Assembly (NCBI GenBank): GCA_900770515.1
Contig: CAAHDP010000101.1
Coordinates: forward strand, 1-5,295
Direction: 5' to 3'
DNA length: 5,295 nt
Source of the DNA: an uncultured Prevotella sp.
Lineage (GTDB): Bacteria > Bacteroidota > Bacteroidia > Bacteroidales > Bacteroidaceae
Positions within the stretch are counted from its first letter, which is position 1; the number at the start of each line of letters is the position of its first letter. The notes under the pieces were generated by a model, which was given only the letters and a program-made list of their open reading frames with translations, was not told where the DNA came from and made no database searches. The position numbers were made by a program, and so were the translations under genes. Shown piece by piece: positions 1 through 5,295 of the stretch.

Positions 1-2049
1 ATTCAGAGCGGCAAACTGGATAGGGCTGCTGCTTGGTTGGGCAGAAAGATGGCTGCTGCCTATACCAGTCTTTCACCTCTCTTCATTCCTTCCAACTACT
101 TCCGAGACCTGACCATGACGCTGGCATCTACCGCTATTCGTGAGGATGCAAAGTACAACTATCTACTCAGAAAGAATCTCGCAACCTCTTGGAATCTCGG
201 ATTCATGCTGAGAGACTATCAGAGCGGCAAGTTGAGAGACAAGGTGAACAATGGAAACGCTACACCTAAGGAACAGATGTTCTATGACTTCATGATGAAT
301 GGTGGCGAGACTGGCTTTGTATCTTCGCTTGATGTGGAAGACTTGAAGAAGAAATTCAAGAATGACTTGAAGGATTTGGATAGATGGAAAGCGAATCCAG
401 TAAAGGTAGGGCATACCATCATGGATAGTATCGAGTTCCTGAACAGAGCAATCGAGGATAGTAACCGATTTGCGGTTTACATGACCTCTATTCAGTATGG
501 ACGTTCCATTGATGAGGCTGTGAATGATGCCAAGGACGTGACTCTGAACTTCAACCGCAAGGGTACTGGCGAATATGGCTGGCAGATGATTAGAAATCTC
601 TATCTCTTCATCAACCCAGCAGTACAGAGTTTGCAGACTCTTGGTGCGCTTGCCAAGCATCATCCTTTCAAGTTTACGGCTGTTACTGCATCATGGTTGG
701 CGAGTGGCGTGCTGGTTCCTGTCGTTAACGCTGCCCTGATGAGTCTGTTGGGCGGTGATGATGATAAGGATAAGTACTGGCAGTTCACCAAGTGGGATAG
801 ACGAAACAACCTGATTATGTGGGTTCCTTTCACTCATGAGTATGTGAAGATTCCGCTGGCTCAGGAGTTCCGTGCCTTCTACGGAATAGGAGATATGATT
901 GCATCCAAGATGATGGGTGGCGAGTTGGCTGAGGAGAGTTGGAGCCAGTATGCAGAAGACTTGCTCGGTCAGGTGGTAGATATGCTTCCGCTCGACCCTA
1001 CTGGCTATGATGGCAATATTGCGGTCAGTCTGATGCCGAATGCTATTCGCCCAGTCTTTGAGTTGGCTTTCAATGTCGATTTCACTGGCAAGCCATTATT
1101 CAAGGAGACAGAGTACAACAAGTATGACCCTAACTTTACCAAGGCATACGTGGGCACTCCTGATTGGTTGGTTCGTGCATCAAGGATGGTTAACTCAATC
1201 GGAAACGACTATCCTGATGTGCAGCAGAATAGCATTGATGCTTTCGGTGACCCAAAATACAATCTGAATAATCCTGCTGTGGTTGACCATGTATTGTCTT
1301 CTTATCTCGGTGGTGCTTACACGATGGGAAGTCAGGTGCTCGGTGTTCTTACCAAGTCACTCAACGACCCGAAGGAAATCAAGATGGCTGATATTCCATT
1401 GTTCAGCAAGTTCGTTAGCAATCCTGATGATAGACCAGTCACCAAGAAACAAGGTGATGAGTTCTGGGATATGAAGGATAATCACGACCGAGCAGCCAAT
1501 ACCCTGAGCAAGTTGAAGAAACAGGCTAAGGTGGATGGTGATTACTCTATGCTGGAACGGTTCTACGGCTCTGAGGAGTATAAGCAGTATAAGCAGGATG
1601 ATGTGAAGGTGAAGAAGTATGAGGAAGACAAGAAGAAGGAGCGTGCCGAGGAGAGTGGGGAAGAGTATAGACCTCACAAGTTGAATGCCGAGGATATATA
1701 TAAGGCTCACGCTACTCCGAAGGATGATTTCGAGGACTTGAAGCTGAAACAACTCTACACTAAGTTGAACGGATTCAAGACTTCATACGACCTCTTGGTT
1801 GATACCGCTCCTAGTCAGAGCGAAGGCTACTACAACACCAACAAGGCTGCCATTGATGCCATTGACGAGATTTCCCTTGATAAGCAGGAGATTTCCGAGT
1901 TGAAGAAAGGTTTCTTGGATGAAGGCAAGGATGCCTACAACGAAGAGGACATGAAACAGATTCGTGAACTGAGAAAGAAGATTCTTGCCGTGCTGGAGGA
2001 AGCTAACAAGACTGTTGTGGCTAACCAGAAGGCGAAGGCTGGGAAATAA
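1..2049 (+). CDS. C-terminal part of a giant phage polyvalent protein (LPD38-like region), 5' truncated by window edge
   Basis: The frame is open from base 1 to a TAA stop, giving 682 visible residues; the TTG at base 37 is not the start, because in-frame coding continues upstream of it. Seen: a mostly helical first 210 residues with an NFNRKG motif near residue 183, a hydrophobic Ala/Val/Leu segment at about 225-249, an acidic GGDDDKDKYW linker, then RRNNLIMWVPF (about 267-277) and YVKIPLAQEFRAFYGIGDMI. That combination of hydrophobic stretch, 'R-x-NLI' and 'KIPL-x-x-x-F-x-x-F' is what I recognise from the LPD38 region at the end of phage polyvalent proteins, which are multi-domain proteins thought to be packaged and delivered with phage DNA. 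From about residue 480 the tail is rich in Lys, Glu and Asp and probably coiled. The enzymatic domains such proteins carry would lie upstream, outside the window. Family call fairly sure; delivery into the host is inferred. Confidence 0.8.
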   Translation: MQSGKLDRAAAWLGRKMAAAYTSLSPLFIPSNYFRDLTMTLASTAIREDAKYNYLLRKNLATSWNLGFMLRDYQSGKLRDKVNNGNATPKEQMFYDFMMNGGETGFVSSLDVEDLKKKFKNDLKDLDRWKANPVKVGHTIMDSIEFLNRAIEDSNRFAVYMTSIQYGRSIDEAVNDAKDVTLNFNRKGTGEYGWQMIRNLYLFINPAVQSLQTLGALAKHHPFKFTAVTASWLASGVLVPVVNAALMSLLGGDDDKDKYWQFTKWDRRNNLIMWVPFTHEYVKIPLAQEFRAFYGIGDMIASKMMGGELAEESWSQYAEDLLGQVVDMLPLDPTGYDGNIAVSLMPNAIRPVFELAFNVDFTGKPLFKETEYNKYDPNFTKAYVGTPDWLVRASRMVNSIGNDYPDVQQNSIDAFGDPKYNLNNPAVVDHVLSSYLGGAYTMGSQVLGVLTKSLNDPKEIKMADIPLFSKFVSNPDDRPVTKKQGDEFWDMKDNHDRAANTLSKLKKQAKVDGDYSMLERFYGSEEYKQYKQDDVKVKKYEEDKKKERAEESGEEYRPHKLNAEDIYKAHATPKDDFEDLKLKQLYTKLNGFKTSYDLLVDTAPSQSEGYYNTNKAAIDAIDEISLDKQEISELKKGFLDEGKDAYNEEDMKQIRELRKKILAVLEEANKTVVANQKAKAGK

Positions 2050-2061
2050 TACATATATGAC

Positions 2062-2094
2062 TATCCCCTGAAAGTATTAGGCTTTCGGGGGATA
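2062..2094 (+). terminator. Hairpin terminator after the polyvalent gene
   Basis: A 13-bp stem (2062-2074 with 2082-2094, one G-U wobble) encloses a 7-nt loop, 12 nt after the stop codon. The CCCC/GGGG core makes it stable. The following stretch (ATTACTTTC) is only moderately T-rich, so termination may be partial. It marks the end of the upstream transcription unit. Confidence 0.7.
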
Positions 2095-2113
2095 ATTACT
2101 TTCAAATCGAAAC

Positions 2114-2140
2114 TTTTAGCACATATTTCCTGTGCAAAAA
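2114..2140. other. Small inverted repeat in the AT-rich intergenic region
   Basis: The arms 2114-2123 and 2131-2140 are inverted copies with a single mismatch. The core is GCACA/TGTGC around a 7-nt loop. No T tract follows on either strand, so a terminator is unlikely. It could be a protein-binding site or an RNA hairpin. The rest of 2095-2306 is very AT-rich and shows no credible gene. Confidence 0.35.
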
Positions 2141-2215
2141 TATCAATCTGTAAATATTTGAAAACTTTAACTATTAAACAATATCAAAAATAAAACAACT
2201 TTCAACATTTCTTTT

Positions 2216-2223
2216 TATATTTA
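2216..2223 (+). promoter_or_regulatory. Possible -7 promoter element for the membrane/HTH gene pair
   Basis: TATATTTA matches the Bacteroidetes -7 consensus TAnnTTTG at 7 of 8 positions and lies about 90 bases before the 2307 start. No convincing TTTG -33 element is seen at the right distance, and the AT-rich context makes chance matches easy. A separate promoter is expected here because the upstream gene ends in a hairpin. Confidence 0.25.
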
Positions 2224-2306
2224 CAGCATCTAAGAATGTTATATCTCAGATTTCCACATCAACAAAGGAATCAAACAACAATATAAACTTTCAAAAATTA
2301 TAGCTT

Positions 2307-2783
2307 ATGAAACAAGATGAAAAAGACCAACGAGTCAAGAAATTAATAGGAGAGATAACAAAGCTTCTTCCCGAACGTAGCAAGATTAAGACAGACTTGC
2401 TTTATTTCAAGTATGCCCCTATCTTTGTAATGATTGCTAGATGGTATGGGCTATCACAGTTCTATAGCAACAAGATGGAGATTACCCTTTGGTATGAAGA
2501 GAACGAGGAGCCTATCTGGTTCTTCTATTTCATCACCTACATTCTCTACCCGATTTCTCTTTGGAAAGGTCAGGTACTGCACCGATTGTGTGTAGAGTGG
2601 CGCATCCCGATACTCTACATTGCAGGAGTCAATGTGATTCACGTCATGTATGGCTCAGTCGTTGTCACAAATCAGATGTTCTATTGTGATATTTTCCTGA
2701 TTACAATCATTTTAATTCTATACGCTTATGTCGCAATTAGTAAATTACAGCATTATCGAAGCGGGTCTTCGTGCTCTTGCTGA
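2307..2783 (+). CDS. Multi-pass membrane protein of unknown function
   Basis: 158 residues. A charged, Lys-rich N-terminal tail (residues 1-30) is followed by about four hydrophobic segments near 32-48, 69-86, 100-120 and 125-144, and a short Cys/Ser tail (GSSCSC). The stretch LHRLCVEWRIPILYI between segments 2 and 3 resembles a conserved 'Cys/His-x-x-Arg-x-Pro' loop I recall in small membrane proteins of Bacteroidales prophages; this is memory, not a search. The ATG at 2307 has no SD, only an A/T-rich leader, as is usual in Bacteroidetes. The last 56 bases overlap the next gene in another frame, suggesting translational coupling. The role is unknown. A holin or a superinfection-exclusion factor are possibilities that the sequence does not establish. 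Confidence 0.7.
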   Translation: MKQDEKDQRVKKLIGEITKLLPERSKIKTDLLYFKYAPIFVMIARWYGLSQFYSNKMEITLWYEENEEPIWFFYFITYILYPISLWKGQVLHRLCVEWRIPILYIAGVNVIHVMYGSVVVTNQMFYCDIFLITIILILYAYVAISKLQHYRSGSSCSC

Positions 2784-3099
2784 TAAGGCACATGAATCAG
2801 CAGTAGCCCAAGCGGAAGGCAAGCCAATCCCTTGTGGGCTTTCAGAGAACGATATGGAACTGGTGGCACTCCTTACCGCCATGCTCAACGACACACAAGC
2901 TAATAAGGGCTGGTGTGCCAATGAAATGGGGAAGTCTATCTCTTCCTTTGAAAAGTATGTTCACGATGGCAAGATACCCGAAGGCATCCACGACCAGTTC
3001 GGGCATGAAAAGAAGTGGAATAAGTCGCTCATCCGATACTTTGCCAACAAGAAGGCATTCTTCCACAAGCTATCACGAAAGTACGGCATCCACCTTTAG
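2728..3099 (+). CDS. Small helix-turn-helix DNA-binding protein (excisionase/MerR-like fold)
   Basis: 123 residues. The N-terminal half (1-57) is helical, with NYSIIEAGLRALADKAHESA at the start. Residues about 60-85 (WCANEMGKSISSFEKYVHDGKIPEG) read as a helix-turn-helix of the 'x-x-LG-x-S-x-x-TF-x-x-YV-x-x-GKIP' kind seen in Bacteroidales AlpA/excisionase-like proteins. It is followed by a wing with KKWNKSLIRYF (95-105), matching the usual 'W-x-x-SDI' element. The Lys/Arg/His-rich C terminus would suit DNA contact. The ATG at 2728 lies inside the membrane gene; the next in-frame Met is residue 43, too late to keep the N-terminal helix. Co-transcription with the membrane gene is likely. Its target is unknown: the palindrome at 3255-3264 or the repeat at 2114-2140 are candidate sites by position only. 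Confidence 0.72.
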   Translation: MSQLVNYSIIEAGLRALADKAHESAVAQAEGKPIPCGLSENDMELVALLTAMLNDTQANKGWCANEMGKSISSFEKYVHDGKIPEGIHDQFGHEKKWNKSLIRYFANKKAFFHKLSRKYGIHL

Positions 3100-3116
3100 C
3101 AATCGCTACACATTAT

Positions 3117-3152
3117 ATATATAGGAGAGACCCAATCGCCCCTCCTGTATAT
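3117..3152 (+). terminator. Putative hairpin terminator after the HTH gene
   Basis: An 11-bp stem with one G-U wobble (3117-3127 with 3142-3152) has a GGAG/CTCC core and a 14-nt loop, and starts 17 nt after the stop codon. The outer pairs are A-T, and only a short TTTA plus a later TTTT follow, so it may be a weak terminator or an mRNA-stabilising hairpin. Confidence 0.5.
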
Positions 3153-3241
3153 TTACGACCTTTTCCGTAACCATAAATCTCTGCTCATCACGCATTTATA
3201 CAATCTTTTACGAGTTTATCAATCCTTATCCATATTATTCG

Positions 3242-3249
3242 TATCTTTG
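3242..3249 (+). promoter_or_regulatory. Bacteroidetes-type promoter (-7 element) for the structural block
   Basis: TATCTTTG is a full match to the Bacteroidetes sigma -7 consensus TAnnTTTG. Upstream, TTTA at 3215-3218 is a poor -33 candidate (3 of 4 to TTTG, 23-nt spacer, slightly long). Transcription would start near 3255, giving a leader of about 60 nt before the 3314 start. The position after a hairpin and before a run of co-directional genes supports it. Confidence 0.6.
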
Positions 3250-3268
3250 TGCTCGTAACGTTACAAAG
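3245..3268. promoter_or_regulatory. Candidate operator: palindrome at the predicted transcription start
   Basis: GTAACGTTAC (3255-3264) is a perfect 10-bp palindrome. CTTTGT (3245-3250) and ACAAAG (3263-3268) form a second, wider inverted repeat that includes part of the -7 element. A dimeric repressor or activator here would overlap the polymerase site. The binding protein is unknown; the HTH protein encoded just upstream is one candidate. Confidence 0.4.
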
Positions 3269-3313
3269 TGAGAATTATAATTTAGTGTTTAACAAAAAAG
3301 ATTTCAGGATAAT

Positions 3314-4258
3314 ATGGAAAGTAAAACGTATGTATTCGGAAACGAAGGCTCAACATCTAACAATGGGATGCTCGGTCTTCTTGCGCCTCTGCTCCAGAAG
3401 CAGGGTGTTGACCCAAATGTCCTTCTTGCCATGAAGGGAAACAATGGTTTCGGTGGCGAAGGTGGATGGTTCATGTGGGTAATCTTCCTTTTCTTCCTCA
3501 TGGGCTGGGGAGGTAACGGCTGGGGAGGTTTCGGCAATAATGGTCGTGGTGGTCTCGCAAACGAGATTAACAATGACTATGGTCGTGGTCTCCTGATGGA
3601 TGCCATCGGTGGAAACCGCAATGCACTCAGCAATTTGGCTACCCAGTTGAACTGCACCGAAGGTCAGATTCAGAGTGCCATTTCTGCCTTGACCTCTCAG
3701 GTTCAGAGTGTAGGTAATCAGGTGGGTATGAGCGGTATGCAGACCATCAATGCTTTGCAGCAGGGTAATATGCAGATTGCTCAGCAGATTGCCAACTGCT
3801 GCTGCGAGAACCGCTTGGCTATCTGCCAGCAGACTGGAACCTTGCAGAATGCCATCAACAATGTAGCTAATGGTCAGGAGCGTGGTTTCGCCAATGTAGC
3901 TTACGAGACTCAGAGACAGACTTGTGACTTGCACAACGCTATCAAGGATAGCACTCAGACCATCGTTGACGGACAAAAGCAAGCTGAAATGAGAGAGTTA
4001 CAGAACAAGATTGATGCACTCCGTGAAGAGAACAGCACCTTCAAGTCTTCTGCAATGACCTCTCAGATTGTTGGTCAGGCTGTGGCTCCTATCAATCAGG
4101 TATTGGCTGGCTTGCAGAACGAGGTGGCTGGTATCAAGTGTAAGTTGCCTGAGACCGTGACCACACCTTATAGCCCATTTACTGCGGTTCCTAACTGCGT
4201 TGCTTATCAGGCTGGTTTGTATGGACTGAATGCTGCAAACAATGGATTCTGGGGTTAA
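3314..4258 (+). CDS. Gly/Trp-rich and Cys-rich phage protein, probable virion component
   Basis: 314 residues. Order: a polar N terminus; residues 43-51 Gly-rich; a very hydrophobic stretch at 52-65 (WFMWVIFLFFLMGW); a second Gly/Trp/Asn stretch at 64-80; a long Gln/Asn/Ala-rich helical region (about 92-215); a charged coiled coil at about 217-243; and a C-terminal tail ending NGFWG. Cysteines are at 114, 162-164 (a CCC run), 171, 204, 276 and 295. I recognise the 'NCCCENRLAICQQTGTLQ' style from uncharacterised proteins of gut phages in Bacteroidales and Firmicutes; the function is not known to me. The hydrophobic stretch plus long helices would fit a membrane-interacting or internal virion protein, but that is inference. 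A weak SD (AGGA, 3306-3309) sits only 4 nt before the ATG. It is the first gene of the block. Confidence 0.8.
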   Translation: MESKTYVFGNEGSTSNNGMLGLLAPLLQKQGVDPNVLLAMKGNNGFGGEGGWFMWVIFLFFLMGWGGNGWGGFGNNGRGGLANEINNDYGRGLLMDAIGGNRNALSNLATQLNCTEGQIQSAISALTSQVQSVGNQVGMSGMQTINALQQGNMQIAQQIANCCCENRLAICQQTGTLQNAINNVANGQERGFANVAYETQRQTCDLHNAIKDSTQTIVDGQKQAEMRELQNKIDALREENSTFKSSAMTSQIVGQAVAPINQVLAGLQNEVAGIKCKLPETVTTPYSPFTAVPNCVAYQAGLYGLNAANNGFWG

Positions 4259-4263
4259 AAGGA

Positions 4264-4270
4264 AAGGAGG
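4264..4270 (+). promoter_or_regulatory. Strong ribosome binding site of the 114-residue gene
   Basis: AAGGAGG lies 5 nt before the ATG at 4276, in the short gap after the preceding stop. This is a near-ideal match to the 16S anti-SD and unusual for a Bacteroidetes-type genome, where most genes lack one. It fixes the start codon. Confidence 0.75.
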
Positions 4271-4275
4271 CTGCT

Positions 4276-4620
4276 ATGTTTTGGTTAAGACCATATACAA
4301 GGGTGAATCGTAATGGTTCGGCAGCTATCGCTTCTACGGGCGTGGTTGTGAACACCAACAATGTTGTTTTCTCGTTCAAAAACCACGCCTTCCTGAATGC
4401 CAGCTACAGAGGAACGATTTTCGTGAACCTGATGCAGGCTATTCCGACAGGAACGACTGGTACGCTGCCTATCCTTTTCGAGACCAACGGAGCGACACAG
4501 GCTGTGACCAAGTATAATGGCGCACCATTGACGGTTGCAGACGTGCAGGGAACTGGTGTTTATCAGTTTTGGTACGAGAGAGATACTAACACCCTACAGA
4601 TGATGTCGGGTATTGTTTAA
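4276..4620 (+). CDS. Small beta-rich phage protein, probable virion-associated
   Basis: 114 residues with no signal peptide or membrane segment. Alternating Val/Ile/Phe and Thr/Asn/Gly suggest mainly beta structure. Features seen: FRNRG-like SYRGTIFVNLMQAIP (43-57), GTTGTLPILFETNGATQAVT (59-78), LTVADVQGTGVYQFWYERDTN (85-105). I recall this pattern from uncharacterised small proteins in Bacteroidales phages that sit directly after the Cys-rich protein, but no function is known to me. It starts 17 nt after the previous stop behind a strong SD, so it is clearly in the same operon. A decoration, fibre-linked or other surface role is plausible from the fold character and context only. Confidence 0.75.
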   Translation: MFWLRPYTRVNRNGSAAIASTGVVVNTNNVVFSFKNHAFLNASYRGTIFVNLMQAIPTGTTGTLPILFETNGATQAVTKYNGAPLTVADVQGTGVYQFWYERDTNTLQMMSGIV

Positions 4621-4623
4621 CAA

Positions 4624-4643
4624 GAATAGATAATAGGAGATTA
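4624..4643. repeat. Left arm of an inverted repeat bracketing the 166-residue gene; holds its SD
   Basis: GAATAGATAATAGGAGATTA contains AGGAGA (4635-4640), the SD of the ATG at 4648 (7-nt spacing). Apart from a 3-nt insertion, it is the exact reverse complement of 5146-5162. Confidence 0.65.
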
Positions 4644-4647
4644 CATT

Positions 4648-5148
4648 ATGTTTCAAGGTTTAAGAACTAATTCTTTATTCTATGTCCTAGACAAGGGCGA
4701 GAACCCGAACTTGCGAATCGGTCAGGTGGTTTCAGTAAGCAATCCTCAGACGAAATACCCTACCTTTAATAACGGCTTTACTCCTCAGCCTATGGAGACC
4801 GTAGTTGACGTAAAGGTGAAGCTGGGTGATGAGGAAGTGGATTTCAAGCAACTGCCAGCAAACGGACAGATAGCCAACGACAAGAACCTTGTGGTTAGCG
4901 ACAATAAGGATGCCATGAGTGCAGAGGTGGATGCTATGCTGAGACAATCCAAGGCGATACTGGAGAGCGTAGATTACAACAAGAGGGTAGTAGAATCTTG
5001 TGAGGGAATGCTACAGCAACTCAACCCCCAGATAGCCAAGGAGAAGGAACAGACCGAGAAAATCAATAAACTGGAAGGTAAGGTTTCAGGCATTGAGGGC
5101 AAGATTGACAAGATGATGGGATGGCTCCAACAGACCATGAGCAAGTAA
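4648..5148 (+). CDS. Phage protein with C-terminal coiled coil, probable virion-associated
   Basis: 166 residues. The N-terminal part is beta-like: MFQGLRTNSLFYVLDKGENP, then IGQVVSVSNP (24-33), a Pro/Asn-rich loop YPTFNNGFTPQPMETVVDV (37-55) and KVKLGDEEVDFKQLPAN (56-72). Helices follow: MSAEVDAMLRQSKAILESVDY (90-110), then ESCEGMLQQLNP (116-127) and a Lys/Glu heptad-like coiled coil to the end (about 128-165). I recall this layout as a recurrent uncharacterised family in Bacteroidales phages, next to the two preceding genes. The beta head plus coiled coil suggests an oligomer, perhaps a capsid- or fibre-attached structural protein; no catalytic motif is seen. The SD is AGGAGA, 27 nt after the preceding stop. 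The stop codon is the first triplet of the inverted-repeat right arm. Confidence 0.75.
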   Translation: MFQGLRTNSLFYVLDKGENPNLRIGQVVSVSNPQTKYPTFNNGFTPQPMETVVDVKVKLGDEEVDFKQLPANGQIANDKNLVVSDNKDAMSAEVDAMLRQSKAILESVDYNKRVVESCEGMLQQLNPQIAKEKEQTEKINKLEGKVSGIEGKIDKMMGWLQQTMSK

Positions 5149-5162
5149 TCTCCTATCTATTC
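5146..5162. repeat. Right arm of the inverted repeat, starting at the stop codon of the 166-residue gene
   Basis: TAATCTCCTATCTATTC is complementary to the SD region at 4624-4643. All 17 bases pair, with a 3-nt bulge in the left arm; 11 of the pairs are uninterrupted (4633-4643 with 5146-5156). The TAA stop is part of this arm. Confidence 0.65.
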
Positions 5163-5180
5163 ACTTAAAATCATAAGATT

Positions 5181-5295
5181 ATGGTAATGATTGAGATTAC
5201 AGAAGATAAGTTCGATGATTTGTATGACAACATCGAGTCTATGCTTGGTTTTGGCAGCAAGGCTATGTCTTGTCTGAAAAAGATGAAGCAGGAGC
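5181..5295 (+). CDS. Small helical phage protein, 3' truncated by window edge
   Basis: Thirty-eight codons are visible without a stop: MVMIEITEDKFDDLYDNIES, then a helical stretch ending SKAMSCLKKMKQE. The pattern 'I-x-ITE-x-K-x-x-x-L-x-x-x-x-E-x-M-L-x-x-G-x-K-x-MSCL-x-x-M' resembles short uncharacterised proteins that I recall after the preceding gene in Bacteroidales phages. The gap to the previous stop is 32 nt, with no SD. The ATG at 5187 (MIEITEDKF) is an equally plausible start. The amphipathic helices suggest a small oligomeric or chaperone-like protein, but the function is unknown. Confidence 0.6.
   Translation, partial: MVMIEITEDKFDDLYDNIESMLGFGSKAMSCLKKMKQE

Noticed and set aside
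37..39. TTG as the start codon of the first gene
   Set aside because: The frame is open from base 1 through this TTG with similar coding character, and no RBS precedes it, so the gene simply enters from the left edge.
163..663. 166-residue open frame on the - strand
   Set aside because: Antisense to a well-supported coding region, with no recognisable domain and no promoter or RBS.
1357..1752. Leu/Ile-rich 131-residue open frame on the - strand resembling a membrane protein
   Set aside because: The hydrophobicity is an artefact of reading Lys/Glu/Asp-rich codons of the polyvalent gene in reverse.
2153..2160. AATATTTG as a -7 promoter element
   Set aside because: 7 of 8 to consensus, but no TTTG at a suitable distance, and such matches are common in this AT-rich stretch.
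2307..2783. Calling the membrane protein a holin
   Set aside because: It has more membrane segments and greater length than most holins, and no lysin is visible nearby; the neighbour is an HTH protein instead.
2834..3124. Second + frame inside the HTH gene
   Set aside because: Ser/Thr/Arg-rich composition with no motif, while the 2728 frame carries a coherent HTH-plus-wing pattern.
3249..3434. 61-residue + frame starting at the promoter
   Set aside because: Its start is at or before the predicted transcription start, and it overlaps the 314-residue gene out of frame.
3542..3593. Repeated GGTCGTGGT...CTC stretches as a regulatory or diversity-generating repeat
   Set aside because: They encode similar GRGGL/GRGL residues in a Gly-rich region; no reverse transcriptase, template repeat or adenine-biased variation is visible in the window.
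3350..3982. 210-residue open frame on the - strand
   Set aside because: It lies wholly inside the 314-residue + strand gene, has low-complexity Leu/Ser/Thr composition typical of an antisense shadow of Gln/Asn-rich coding, and has no leader of its own.

Overview
The window looks like part of a tailed phage or prophage of a Bacteroidales host (Bacteroides/Prevotella-like). This rests on protein families I recognise from memory as recurrent in gut Bacteroidales phages, on a Bacteroidetes-type -7 promoter element (TAnnTTTG) before the structural block, and on AT-rich leaders without Shine-Dalgarno (SD) sites in the middle block. All genes are on the + strand. No integrase, terminase, portal, RNA gene, insertion sequence or CRISPR array is visible, so free phage and integrated prophage cannot be told apart.

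Layout. (1) 1-2049 is the C-terminal 682 residues of a very large protein of the polyvalent-protein type (LPD38-like region). It is open at the left edge, so its true start lies outside the window. It ends in a strong GC-rich hairpin (2062-2094). (2) 2050-3152 is an AT-rich island with a multi-pass membrane protein (2307-2783) and an overlapping small helix-turn-helix protein (2728-3099), closed by a second hairpin (3117-3152). (3) 3153-3313 is a promoter/leader region with a perfect TAnnTTTG element and a palindrome at the expected transcription start. (4) 3314 to the right edge is a tight run of probable virion or virion-associated genes: a Gly/Trp- and Cys-rich 314-residue protein, a 114-residue beta-rich protein, a 166-residue protein with a C-terminal coiled coil, and the start of a small helical protein cut by the window edge.

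Inferred logic: the polyvalent protein closes an upstream late operon and may be packaged and ejected with the DNA. The membrane/HTH pair is its own transcription unit, possibly regulatory or accessory. The 3314 promoter drives a virion module of unknown detailed function. Two points stand out: two genes in this module have strong SD sites, unusual for Bacteroidetes, and the SD region of the 166-residue gene is matched by a near-perfect inverted copy that begins at that gene's own stop codon.
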